From Ditylenchus dipsaci (taxonomy: Eukaryota > Nematoda > Chromadorea > Rhabditida > Anguinidae): a DNA stretch of 64,000 nt. Below are positions 44,330 through 57,600 of this stretch, piece after piece. Location of the stretch: the NCBI GenBank assembly GCA_004194705.1, contig SADC01001285.1:248001-312000 (forward strand), given 5' to 3'. Position 1 is the stretch's first letter. Each line of letters begins with the position of its first letter. Both the position numbers and the translations under genes were made by a program. The notes beneath the pieces are model-generated. The model made no database searches. It saw only the letters and a program-made list of their open reading frames with translations, and had not been told where the DNA came from.

Positions 44330-44588
44330 TCAAAAAAAAGGCATTTTATTTCTTTTTTATTATTTTATTTTATTTTATTTCTTTCTTTTTGCCGGATAAC
44401 CGGGTTTTTCGCTTTTTAAATGACAAAATTACCAGATTTTTAAAAACAATCGGAATCCTGACGATATTTCAGACCAGACTGTGAAAACAGAACTGGCAGA
44501 AGTTCTCAAAAATTGGGTTAAAATAAAGTGTCGGGCCAAAGCTGGAACGAACTTTTGAGGGTGCCGGATAAACGAGGTTTGACTGTAC
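44330..44588. repeat. Pogo-type right terminus remnant
   Basis: GCCGGATAAACGAGGTTTGA CTG followed by TA is a typical CAGTCAAACCTCG end in inverse. A matching left end is not convincing (GCCGGATAACCGGG at 44391, or TACAGTCCGAC at 44225). Confidence 0.5.
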
Positions 44589-44919
44589 ATTTTTTGAGTC
44601 TTTTTTACGCATTAAAAATTTGTGCTAAATGATCGGCTTTGAAAAACGGCCCGGCTTTTTTTCTTCAAAAATAAGAACATTTGTTCAAAATAAGGACATT
44701 TTGATGTATCTTAGGGAAATATGCTATTTTATCTAGTGCTGATTGCTCTTTTGCTGCTTAAAATAAGATTTTGACGTAAAATTCTAAAAAATAAAAAAAA
44801 ATTTTTTTTGTGAAATCCACGAAAAAATTATAAAAATTTCATTCTATATGTGCTTTAGCTGCACAAGATTGTTCTCGTATAAGAAATACAGTCAAATACA
44901 GGGTGGTCCCATTTTTGTC

Positions 44920-45195
44920 GGTTTTGTTTAAACCGTAGCTTTTTTTTCTAAGTCGAATTTTGGAATTAAGTTTTTACAGATCGACTGAAAATTAAAAAGC
45001 AATTGGTTTGGTATATAATGTGAAAAACACGATTTTCGCTTGGTTCTCTCTGTGGTTTGTGGATGACCTCTGTATGGGCAGGACCCCAAAATACAGGGGG
45101 ACCAAGCGAAAATCGTGTTTTTGACATTATATACCAAACAGATTGCTTTTTAATTCTCAGTCGGTCTGTGAAAGACAGAATTTCGGAATTCGACC
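44920..45195. mobile_element. Palindromic repeat, ACCAAGCGAAAATCGTGTTT family
   Basis: GTATATAATGTGAAAAACAC GATTTTCGCTTGGT is mirrored by ACCAAGCGAAAATCGTGTTT TTGACATTATATAC. A half-copy is at 46170-46320 (TTGGTATATAATTCCGAAAA TACG). Confidence 0.75.
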
Positions 45196-45698
45196 CAGAA
45201 TAAAGGTTGTGGAAAAAACTAACCGGCGGAAAATTTGGACCACTCTCTAATTGGAGTAGCTCGAAACTGTGATATTTATAAAAAATCAATACCAGATATG
45301 AACCGCTAGTATCACTTTAACAGATTTTTTTCCTATCTTGTTCAGCGTGAAATTCTAAGCAAAACGCTCGCAGTAGAAAACCCGGCTTTGAGTGTAAAAA
45401 GCAAGTTTTTAGCGGAAAAGAAGATTTGTACATGTACCAAGCACAACTCTATAACAGTCATACACTGTTTGGCTAGATTTTTGAAATGATTTTTTTAATT
45501 GGCCCAATCGTACTCTAGCTTTTGGTTGAAAAGATTTAAAAAATATTTTTGATTTTTCAAAAATTTATGAAGTTGCCATAGAAACTGAGTCAGTTTAACT
45601 AGTAAAGAGGAGTGAAATGCAAATAAATTTGAATATACTCCAGCATTCTCACTAAATATATTTCTTGTAATTTCAACTGAAACTGAGCCGAAAAGACA

Positions 45699-48600
45699 AT
45701 GAATGTTGTATTCAGTCGAGTGGATTACGCCCAAGTCGGCACAACCTCGCATGGCTGTTTGCGAGTGATGGTAAACATCCACACATTTTAAAAAAGACAA
45801 CTAGTTTTATGTTTTAGAAAGAGCACTCAGCTCAAGCTAATGAAAACGAGGGCAAGAAAAGCAAAAAGCCCAAGTCATGTGATAAGGTGAGTTGGACTTT
45901 TGGTGCTAGTGTCATAAACCCCCCTCTTTCTTTAATAATTTTGACTTACAAGCAAATCCCGGGAACTGTAAAATGGAATTAGCAAAATCTGTTAATCCTA
46001 TCTTGTAGAGCATGGTCAATTTACTTATCGTAGCCAAAAGGATGTTTCCCATAAATCAATAAAATTGAGAGTTTTTAGCAAGAGAAGATTGCAAAAATGC
46101 CTTGGTCCCCCTTTAGTTTTTTTAAATTTATTTTCCACAGGGTATTTTAAGAATTTCTGAATTTTTGTTTTGGTTATAACTTTTTTCAGAAAGCGTTATT
46201 TGAAAAACGATTTTTGCAGATCGACTCGATTTGCAATGACAATTGTCTTGGTATATAATTCCGAAAATACGATTTTAGACTGGTCACTGCTGTGGTTTAT
46301 GCCCTGGTCTGTGAGTGGTCTCTGGATAGGTAAGACATTTTTGCATGTTTCTCTTTCTGAAAACTCTCAATTTCATTGATGGAGTTTTAAGATGGGGCTT
46401 TAAGTAGCCCTCAAAGATATTGGGGTGATGTGAACTAGCATCTTTTTCATAAACAAATTTAATTTATTAAATATTTTAGATAATTGTGGGTGGTCAGAAT
46501 GGTATTTTGTTGTGTTTGGAAAGAAAAAATGGTGACACAAACGTAAATTCTTAGCTATAAAGATTATTGGCGCTTTTTGGATACACCTACCCCAAATCAA
46601 CTTTTCTTTCAACAAATTTCTAATTACCATATAGCGACCCAAAATCACACCATAAGTTCAAAACTGCCTTATTTTAAGTTATGCTAAATCAAAAAATTAG
46701 TTTCGGAGTCACTTTAAAATATTTTTTTAGGAAGCTGTTTTAATAAAAGTTGATTTGGGGTAGGTATATCCAAGTAGCGTCAGATTATGCATGTTTTTTT
46801 TACTTTTGTTGTGACTATACATGTTTGAGATAGTCTACAAAACCCTCCAGGACCTGTGATTAACTGTGTGTGTTTGGGTGGAGCTCTGCACACGGTTCAA
46901 GACAAAACCTTTTGTGCCACTCGAGCAGAAGTCAGAGGATTTAGCAAGAAGGGCAAACAATTCCTGGTTTTCGAGAGCAACATGACAGAAGGAATTTGTT
47001 CCATGTAAAGCTTACCTTTTAGGGTTGCTTGGAGTTGAGACGCGCACACCCACATACTTTAGACACAAATCACTCGAAAGTGACTTTGAATGCATAAAAA
47101 ACATGCATACCACAGCTTATTCAGAATAGAATAGTATAGTATCCAGTATTCAAAACTATGTTCAACATCTTCTTTATGTTCAAAATTGGCCCATTTTTGG
47201 TCCATTTCCACCCAAATACAGACTAAATCCTTCAAAAATGGTCAAAATGGGTAACTTTGGGTGCTCCCAAAACTCAATTTTTTATTGACCAGAACTCAAA
47301 AATAATGCCTTTTTTGAACTCCTGAGGCCATTTCAGGTCGGTATAGGGTGTTTGGGAACATTTAAAAAAAAGTTGATTTGGGGGGGGGGGGTCGAAAAAA
47401 TTTAAAAAGTTGACACGGGTCGAAAAAACCCAATTATTAATTTGAGGGTTAAATCTATTATTGTTGTTTAAATTGATAAAGTTGCAAAAGCTTGAGATTG
47501 AATATTGAATTTTTAAAATATTTTCACCGTGAACATATTGTCCCTGTTGCAGGTACATTTATGGCGTTGACATGTTCTTGTGTGGAAGAAACTCTTTTTA
47601 CCATTTCCATGTAAGCCACTAATAAAATACGACCCACTTTATTTGTCAATTCATTTAGGATTGTGTGGAGAAAAATGTTTGTGGCACATGTTTTTTGTTT
47701 CTAACAAATATTATGGTTACAATTTAGTCATACATCTGTGCGGATCAAATAAATGATGTAAACACTAAATTAATTTTCATTTTGCAAAATAACTGCATTT
47801 CTAGGTGCTTTGTCTGCCCATAACCGAGGGTGGTTGGGTAGGGCGAGGAATAACACCAGTATGATTAATTTTAAAAGTTTCGTTTTTCAAATTTCAGTTT
47901 TAGATACTTGCATGTGGAGACAAAACAATAAAGGTGATTTTTAGCGAAAAAAATTGAGCCAACTACACAAATTAACGAAAGTAATAAGCATGAAGGAATA
48001 TATACAAATTTATATATTTTTTTTGAAAAATGTGGATCAAAAATACAATTTTCTTATTTTATTTGCTCTGTATGAAAAAAAACAACCTAAAAGAAATACC
48101 GTATTTTCTGTAGTAAGTCCCCGGGGGAGTTATTTTTCAACCCTTAAAAAATCGGAAAAAAAATATTTCGATTTTGAGATTTTCGGATGCCCGACCAAAA
48201 TCTAAAAAGTGGAATCAACTAAGATCGTGGTGATTAAGAAAACGCAAAAAACAGATTTACAAAAAATTTTCCTTAGGCTGAGATATGGGGTCGAAATAGG
48301 GGGAGTTATTAGAGAGGGGGGACTTAATAGAGAAAATACGGTAACATGATTTTGAACGCAGGGGAGCGTCTATTAGAGAGAATACGGTAACTGCGAAACT
48401 AGTCGCACCATCGTGCTCAGCGTAAAATTCTGAGTCAGAATTGATAGAAATTACAACCAACCGTTTTTGCGTTAAGAGGGACAAGGAGAAAATTAAATTG
48501 CAAATAAAAGATGGAGCAGGCAAAAAAAAACATATGGAGTCCTACTATCCTACTAGGTCCTGCTGCAATATTACAATCAATGAAATAAAGCGGCAGCCAT

Positions 48601-51600
48601 ATTTTTTACTTTAGGTGATTGAAGGTAGTCATCTAGCCTACGAAGTCTTGTTAAACGAAATCCCTAATGTATTGCACCTGTTCATGAACGACGGAGGTGC
48701 AACTAAATTTTGAAGGTTGTAACAAAGCTTAAATATTTTGCAGGCTTTAACAAGCAGAAAGTACTTTACGGAACTCGAAACGGAAAAATAGGTTATTTGT
48801 ATACACCAGGTATGGGTCAGAACCAACATGTTTTAGGCCTAGTGGACTTGTCGCCAACCGAAGGCATCATATGTTTGGAAATTGACACCAAAAGTTTTTC
48901 TGGTATGCTATTTAAAATCGCTTGTTGAAAAAAAATAAAGAAATATTTAGCTGTGACGGCAATCGACTGTTACCGTATCCTGGACAGTTCTGGCAGTCCA
49001 GATGTGATTGTTGGCAAAGAAGATGGTCTAATTGAGATATATACTGTGGACGAGCTGGACACACTCAACTTTCGCCAGCTTTATGTAGCCTTAAAAATAT
49101 AATTTCAAGCATAAAATTTCGTGTTTCGCAGCAATGTGAGGAGAGTATAACTGGAATGGAATGTGGCAAAGTTGCTTCTGACCACTTCAATGAAATTGTA
49201 GTTTGCACATACACTGGTAATGTCATGCAATTCACTTGGTTATAATACCGTGAAAATTCTAATATAATTTTTAAAAGTGTTTTTACCAGGCCCGTAAACC
49301 CACCCCCGAAATTATTATTTGACCACTTATTCGAACTTTCCAAGTCGCTATAAAATATTTTCACCTAAAAATTGATTTTTTTAGCCTTGGAGACCAATGC
49401 AAAACTGGGCACTTATGCACTTGAGGCCCGCTGAAACCAACAAAAAAGTCAATTTTTAGTCAAAAATCTTTCCTCTTTGAAAAATTATTATTTGTCAAAA
49501 TTTTTGATGATACCATTTTGATTAGCCACTCTTTCATAGTATTCATTTTTGTCTAATATAGAATCCGGTCGTTTTTCCGCTTTTGTCACCTGCAGGGCAC
49601 CATGAGTGGCGACTAATTTTGTTTTCAAAATATTTTCGAGGAATTACTTTGACTAAAATTTACGATTATTGTTCATGAGAGCATTGATTTCTGTGGCTTA
49701 TGTGGTGCATAGATGTTTCGCAAAAATGAAAAGGCTCAAATAGAAATGTACCACCAAATGTGAGAATTTGGCCGCCTTTTTTATTTTTTTGGCCGCCTTT
49801 TTTGAATTTCAAATTAAAAAATAGAAATTGGCCGCCTTTTTTTTAAATTGGCCGCCTTTTTTTCTTGTCAATTCCTGTTTTTCAAATTTTAGCTTCAATT
49901 TGATGGTAATTTTGCTCTTTATGATAGCAAAAATGAAAGCGCAGAATCTGGGCTACGTACTGGTATAAAAAAAGGGTGAACTTATAGGAAAAGTTAGAAA
50001 ATATAATCAAAAACACCTAGAGGCTATTTCGGCCTCTATCTCCTAAATGGTTTTGTGTAATTTGAACGTTTTTTGAATTACAGCTTTTACAAGTTGGTAC
50101 TATCTCTTTCTATAATAGCAAATACGAAAGCCCAGAACTTTGGCTACTCACTAATTTGAAAAAAGTGTCAACTTGTAAGGTAAAATTCAAAAAATTACAC
50201 AAAAACCATTTAGCAGGTAGAGGCCGAAATAACCATCTAGGTGTTTTTGATTACATTTTCTAATTTTTTCCTATAAGTTCACGATTTTTTCATACCAATA
50301 TGCAGCCCAGATTCTGGGCTCTCATTTTTGCCATCATTAAGAGCAAAGTTACCATCAAATTAGAGCTAAAATTTGAAAAACAGGAATTGACAAGAAAAAA
50401 AAGCGGCCAATTTTTTAAAAAGGCGGCCAAATTCTATTTTTTTATTATGAATTTAAAAAAGGCGGCCAAAAAAATAAAAAAGGCGGCCAAATTCTCACTT
50501 TTGGTGGTACATTTCTCATACAGCCAAATGAAAAAAGCTTCAAATTATTTAACACGTAAAGCTAAAAAGAAGTCCTCAAAATACACTTTGGGAAGGATTC
50601 GGTACAATGAACTCCTGCCGAACGGCATTACTACAGGCTAAAAAATGGTATTTTAATGAATATGGGACCTCCTTCCGAATGAGGACCCCCAATTTTTGGG
50701 GGCCATTTTTTGCCTTGGTCCCCCTGTTGTTTTGAAGGTGATCATGGTCAAAACAGAATTTTCGGCACAAAAATAAAAAATTGCGGATTTCAAAAATAAA
50801 ACGGTATTCCGTTCTATTAAAACTTTTACTGAACTAAAAAATATTTTTTTATGTAGGTTGGGTGTTCGCCTTGACTACTGAACCATTAGTTCTGGGTGAA
50901 ACAGCTGTGGGTGGTCGCAATGAGATAGCTCAAGAGCAACAAAAACAAGCCCCTCAGCTGGAGGTCAAGGTGCAACAGTTGAAGTAGACCATTTGCATGT
51001 TTTTCTACTTTTTTACTGGACAAATTCTGAGTTTAGAAGTGAACTGGAGGACCTGGAGAACAAGGTTCGCGAGGAAAGAGATCGGTAAGCGTGTTGCTCA
51101 CATTCACTTTGATTTAACTTTTTTTTCTATTTGTTTAGCTACCAAGAATTGGCAAAGAGCCAGAACCCAAATGATGGATTTGTGTTTGCCAGTATACACC
51201 CTTCACAATCAATGACAAATTTGCTTTGAAAAAAGAGCTGGCTTGCTACACACTTTCTGTTGAATTGGCTATACCATTGACTATGTTCTTCTACAGGTAA
51301 TCTGTTATTAATTCAGGTCTTTTTTGGTGCAGGCTATTAAAAGAAACTGATTTTTTAGGAGTGGTATTTAATTTTGCCCCCTAATTACTGAAAAATGTCC
51401 CCTAATCAGAAATTGAAAGTTTTTTTCTTAATTTTTGCTTTTATTTTTGAACAATTTTTTGACTGTCGTGTATCCCAGGCACTCAGCTTTCTAACGAGTT
51501 ATCAAACTCTATCGAATAATCACGTAAATGCAGAGGTTGTAGAGGTTAGAATAAAGTAGCTTTTGTTTTTCTCACGTTTTTCAAAGCCCTAAATTTCTAC

Positions 51601-54600
51601 ATTGTTCAAATGATTCAGTGGAGTTTGATAGCTCGATATAAAGCTGAGATCTTGGGCTACACATCCCATTTTTTAGCTTGTACCAACTTAAAAAAATCAT
51701 ATTGTCTTTGCTCACAATAATTTATTCAAGTTGCTAACAACTAAATCTGTCGAATCGGCCGGCCGACTAAAATTGGCCGAATGGCCAACCAAAAGTCAGC
51801 TACTATTCCCTTGTCCTCGGTGGGTCCAAAAACATTTTTTTCGTTAAAAAAAACCAAAGAGTTTTCAGCTGACGACTTTTACGAAGAAAATAAGATCAGA
51901 AACATTTTAAATTCATATTTTTCAATAAATTTGTCCAAATTGGAAAAATTTGAACCGAAAATTCTCAGACTTTAAAAATTTTTGGGATGTACTTATTGGC
52001 CAATTTTAACTTATCCGCTAATTTTTTCTGACAAATTATCTATTCTACAACCCTTCTTAGAATAAAAAAAATGTCAGCTGCGAAAAAAAACTCGAAAAAG
52101 TAGATAAAACATAATTATAATTTTCGCTGCATATTCAATCTAAAAAAATAATATTTAGAGCGATGTCAAGGTGGATTTAATGGATGTGGAGAGGAATTCC
52201 GCCGTTGTTTCTGTTACTCAATCAGAGTCTGGGGTGAAATTTTTTCAACCCTGTTGGTTTTAATTAAAAAAAAATTGTTTTTAGTCAGGCAACGCATTAT
52301 TAGCAGGTAGAGGAGTTGCATTTCAAAAACTTTTTGTAAAATATTTTTAGTTTATCGGTGCCAAGCCGACATCACAAGGATGGAGATGCGCATAAGAAGT
52401 ATAGAAGGACAGTTTGGAACACTGAAAATATATGTTGTACCCAGACTGCTGCCTATAACTTGTCAGGTAATTGGTTTTAGTGTGTGTTTACAGGAAAACA
52501 AAATTAAATCTTCATTAAAAAGCCCAAAAATAAGAGTGAGAAGACAGAGGGAAATGTAGTAGTGTTGTTGTTGATGGCATTTTGCTTGCTTAGTGCTGCT
52601 GTTTGAAACAATGTTCACAATCACAAGCCCAAGGAGCAGCAGGAAGCACATTGTCCAAAAGAGGAATAGAAACAGCCCATGTTGCAACCACATGTGTCTC
52701 CACCGCGTTTTACATATATCTGCAAAAATTTAGCTATTAAGAGAACGGTTGAAAAAAGTAACATTTAGGTATTTATAAAAAGGGAGACTTCTAAGACTAT
52801 TTTTTAAAATCGACTTCTGCTCCCCTTCACATACCTTTTTCATATACCAATTATAAAATAAAACATATGAAAAAAGGTATGTGAAGGGAAGCAGAAGTCT
52901 ATGGCGGAAAGTAGCCGTAGAAATCCCTCCCCCACCCTTTAATATTTCTGAAAAGCGATTCTTGCCCGACCTAAAAAAACTTTTGTCTCATTTTGTGAAG
53001 GCTTGCTCACAATGGAGGTAGGAAGTCGGTTGTCCGTAGTCCACCTCTGACTTTTCGTTTTTTGGTCTGACTACCAGAAAGTTCTTGTTTTCGAAGAAAG
53101 AACCTCGCCAATAAATTTTCAGAGCGAAAAAATGAGTGACCTCAAAGACTTCGACATCCGGCTTCCTACCTCCATTGTGAGCACCTTTTAACGCTGAATT
53201 TCCTCTTTTAAAATGGTATAAACGCGGGTTGTGAAATTTTGCGAGGAATTGTAAAATCGGGCCGAGAAAAACGAACTCCGAACACATTTTATTCAGAAAT
53301 TTCAAAGAAAAGTACAAAATCATCATATTTCGTTGTGAGACAAAGTTTTTTCTTACAAATCGCACTGTTCATCTTATTTCCCGTTTCAAAGCCCATGAAA
53401 TATAACTTTTGCAAATCGCCCTACCTAAATGTGCCTTTTTATTCAGGCTCAGACTGCCCATAATAACGTTACTCCAATTTCCCTTCATTCAGCATTTGTA
53501 TATTTTATCAGAAAGTAGTCATGAATTTCGTTTACCTTAAAATAATTGTCTGTCGCTGGCATTTTTTCTGCATAATTCTCTAAAACCAGAGGCAGTGCAT
53601 TGCAGCTTAGCGCCAATAAACACAATACCACTAATAGTGCAAACAATAAACTCCGAAGCTGTGCAAACATTTTCTGCATTTCCTCTCCAAGCACTTACAG
53701 TCAAAATACCTGCAAAACGTTTGTTTAGTTTCAAGCTAAGTAGACAACAAAAACACAAGAAAAAACACAAGAAAAAGCCGGAAAACATAAATTTAATATT
53801 TTGCAAAATTTTGTAAGAATTCGTCTCGCTTCATATCCTTGACATCAATAACTAGGCTTTATATGTGTTCGGACAGCCATCGAAAAAAAATTACGTTGGT
53901 CCCTTGTCAATTTTTTTTTCGAATTTTTTTTTATTCAGGCTCAGACTTCAAACGCAGGGTGGCCAGCAGGTGTTAGGACGGACTCAACCATTTTTTCCAA
54001 ACTACAAAAAAGTTAAGATAAAGGCTTGTATTTGCCAAATACAGATACAGACAGACCAAATACAGGCCAAAATTCAAATCTCAAGGATATTAAATCCTAA
54101 ATTAAATAACGAAGATCTGCACTACAAAGAGAATTTCGTAATCTACGAAAATAAATAAAAGAAATCTGGTCATTAACCAACCCAAAAAGATTGATCAATA
54201 AAATAATAAATACTATATACAACTTAAATAACAAAAATATTTAAAAAAACAAGCATCTTGAAGGTAGCATTTAAAGCAAAACCTCAAAAGGAAGTTAGGA
54301 GGAGCTTACTTACTCCTCTTTATTCGACATTTCCACACTGTAACCTTGGTTGGACAAAAAACAAGACAAACAAGCAAGCGAAGAAGGCATTTAAGACATA
54401 CACACACGTAGCCGCCTGTGGCCTGATGTCATTACGCTTCTTCGGAGATCAGATTTCTTAGTGGTCATCTGGAATTTCCAGTGGCATTGCAGCTCTGCTA
54501 GTTGTCCTTAAATCAAAGGCAAAGGGATTTGTAGATGGAGGGGATGTGCGTGTGTATACACATCACCCCACCCTCACCTTCTTGCCCACTTAGCAGGAGG

Positions 54601-57600
54601 CCATTAGGAGGCCACCCTCTTGTCTCCATTAGGACAAGTGCGTAATCAAGTGGGAGGCGCAATCAGACAATGGCAACAATTGGCTAAAAATAATAGATGC
54701 TTGATTTAGATGCGAATCTATCCTATCAAGCCATTGGCTCTGCATGAAAGGTGGGTGGATTTGCAACTAAACAGGATATGACACTGAAAGGGCACAAAAA
54801 AGCTTGCGACTGAAATAGATCTAGGCATCCTGAGCAGGTTATTTTGAGAAAGATTAGGGTAATAGCTCCAAGAACTCAGGATTGGATTTATCATAGCCTA
54901 TAGACAAAACGCCCTCTTAGCGACTCTCGGGTGCTAAAACCATAAGAAATCTCTTCCGTCACATTCTCCACTCGAAAATTTGACCCACAGTAGGGAAAGG
55001 GGAGGGCCGGGGTGGTGGTTAACTGTAGCATAGTATTAGATCGCGTTTTTCGGATTTATGTTTTTACTGAATTTTCGGAGACAATTCTTAGAAAAAATAC
55101 CACTACAAATTTTGGTGATGAGATAAGCTATGAATTAGGTAGTAACTTTCATGAAAACAGTATGCATAAAGAAAGTAAAAAAAACACGACAGCAAAATTT
55201 TAAATCAGAGGGAGGAGCGGGTTCTTTATTCTAATATTTACGGTGACTAAATTCATTTTCACATGTCCAAAAATCTAGTTTGAAAAATTCCACGAGAGAA
55301 CGGAAAGCAATTCAGATTAGCCAAGACATAAAAAATGAGCCACAGCCAATAAAAATAAAAGAACAAACTATCAAAAAAATTAAAGAGTGCACAACTTCGA
55401 TTCCAATCGTCCACTCAACGTGCTCACCTTCACTGGCAATTTCTCAATGGCTGAGGCACACTCTTGGCTGGTTAGCACACTCACAAATACACATACACCG
55501 TATTATCTCTAATAGACGCCCCCCCTTTTCAAAATCGTGTTTTTGGCATTGTGTTTTGTACCCAATTTTTTAAAACTTTTCTCAGGCAAGTTTCCCCTCA
55601 ATCGGTAGCTCATCTCACTGGTTACAAATTGAGGTATAACTTGCCTGAGAAAAGTTTTCAAAAAGTGGGTCAAAGTCGCAATGCTATAAACACGATTTTG
55701 AACGAAGGGGGGGGGGGGGCGTCTATTAGAGATAATACGGTATTATGACCCGCCAAATGTTCAAATTGCCTATTTATAGGTGATGTGTGTGTCCCAAATA
55801 CCAGAGCGATGTCCCCAAGAGGAGAGTGTCACCTTCAACTTCAGGTCCACATTCAATGGCGGCACCATTTTCCAAGCTAGTTATAGGTGAGTGATAGGAG
55901 GAGCAGAAGTATTAGTATTCTTGCCAATCGTAATAACCATAATAATGCGTCATTTAGCAAAGGCAAAGCCGTCTATCAGGTAGGTGGTATATAGTCCATA
56001 ATTACATGTTTGTTGGCTAAAACAACTTTTTTGTGTTCAGAGTGACAACCTTTCGACCACTGTAATTTTGAGGCAATTCTCGCTGGGCTTTTTAATTTTC
56101 CGTTTAATTTTAACTAGTCTTTTAGAGACGTAATTAGCAAAATAGTGACGATGCGGCAATTGAAGGTGCACATTAGTTGTGGTGAATGATGAGCACAACA
56201 AGGAAATTTTCACATTCCCATTTCAGATGTGAGCAATGAGAGTGTGTCCCACACCTTAAGGCTAATTCACCCCAAAATGGAGTATCAAACAAACTTGCTG
56301 AAGAAGCTGGAGCTTGCAAAGGGCTCAAGGCACGTTTGACAAAAGAAAAACAAGAAAAAAATATTTTTATGAATTATGCGCACCGAAATTTTCAAAATAT
56401 TCAGAAGTCCATAAATGAGTTTTCAAGAAACTATTTTTGGGGTTTTGCTTAGACGCAGGGTAAAAAAGTGTATGTTGAGACAGATTCAAACAACTTTTTC
56501 ATTACTTTTTTTTTGACTCAGGAAACATGTTAGAAGTCTAAATCACTGTGGCCTTCCCTGCTTCCAAGCAGAAGCCAAAAATAGAGGACAAGAGATCAAT
56601 GCAAAAGTGGACTGGCTCTTACAGCAGGCTAACTTATTCTGAGCCTAAGCGCGAGAAAAAACAACAGGGAGCCAAGCTCAAAAACCCGTGAAATTTGCCT
56701 TTCGGACAAGTACGGCAAATTTAAATTTAGAAACTATGTTTTTTAGACTTTTGAAAAGGTTGAAAAATTAGGCGTGTAAAGGTTGTATCTTGACCATGTA
56801 GCTCGTAAGGAAGCAGAATTTAAAAATGGTCGGCCATTAGTTAAAGCCTAAAATTTTGTTGATTTGATTTCGTCAGATTTTCCAATGTTGGGAACGCGGA
56901 GGTTTGGTTATATGGCGATATCATTTGCTTACCCCTGACATAACCCATAAAAAACAATTTATTCCAGCATAATAAGATTAAATTAAGCTAACTCGGAGTT
57001 ACCAACTTTAAAGTTCCGGGGCATGAAAATGGCAAGGGGTGCCAAAAAGTGTTTTTATGACTCTCAGCTCTAATATCCTGGGATACGGAAAAAATACTAA
57101 GATACCGTATATCTTCTAATAAGGACCCATGGGGCCTTATTTTTCAACCCCTCTCTGGAGGTGGGGCCTTATTAGAAGGTGGGCCTTATCTTTTAATATA
57201 AAAATGACAAAAAAAATATTTTTTTTAAAATGACATATATAATTTGAAAAAGTAAAATTTTGATTTTCTTGGCCGCCAGTGAAGTTAATTGATATTTCTC
57301 TTTCTCAATATTTTTTCTGTTTTCGGTGAAAATGAGCGATCGGCCGGCTAACAGTATGCGCGCAGCAGCAGAAGCTCTCTCAGTTCCGGAAAATCTGGCT
57401 TTGATGCAATATGGTCGTGATCTTTCAGCGGTTGTAGAAAAAGAATTCTCAGCAGAAGCAAGCCAGCGGCTAATTTCGAACTATGCAGATGAGCTCCAGC
57501 TACATCAGGACGATGGAACGCAAAAGAAGAGAAGGAAGCTATACCACTTCGACGCTGACACAAAGTTGAAGGCTGTCAAACGGGCTCGTGAAAAATAGTC

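Noticed and set aside
53485..53816. Leu-rich minus-strand frames resembling a signal peptide
   Set aside because: No splice sites, no recognisable domain, and the plus-strand frame over the same region is equally open; inside a BBS7 intron.
54258..55573. Open frames of 60-97 codons
   Set aside because: Composition is that of the surrounding AT-rich intron DNA; no motif and no exon-like boundaries.
55498..57104. BBS7 ending at the TGA at 56640
   Set aside because: Using the donor at 56607 the frame joins in phase to 60042, and the last exons at 60208-60419 match the BBS7 C-terminus (LLMLLHEDYSLEKLIDFF).
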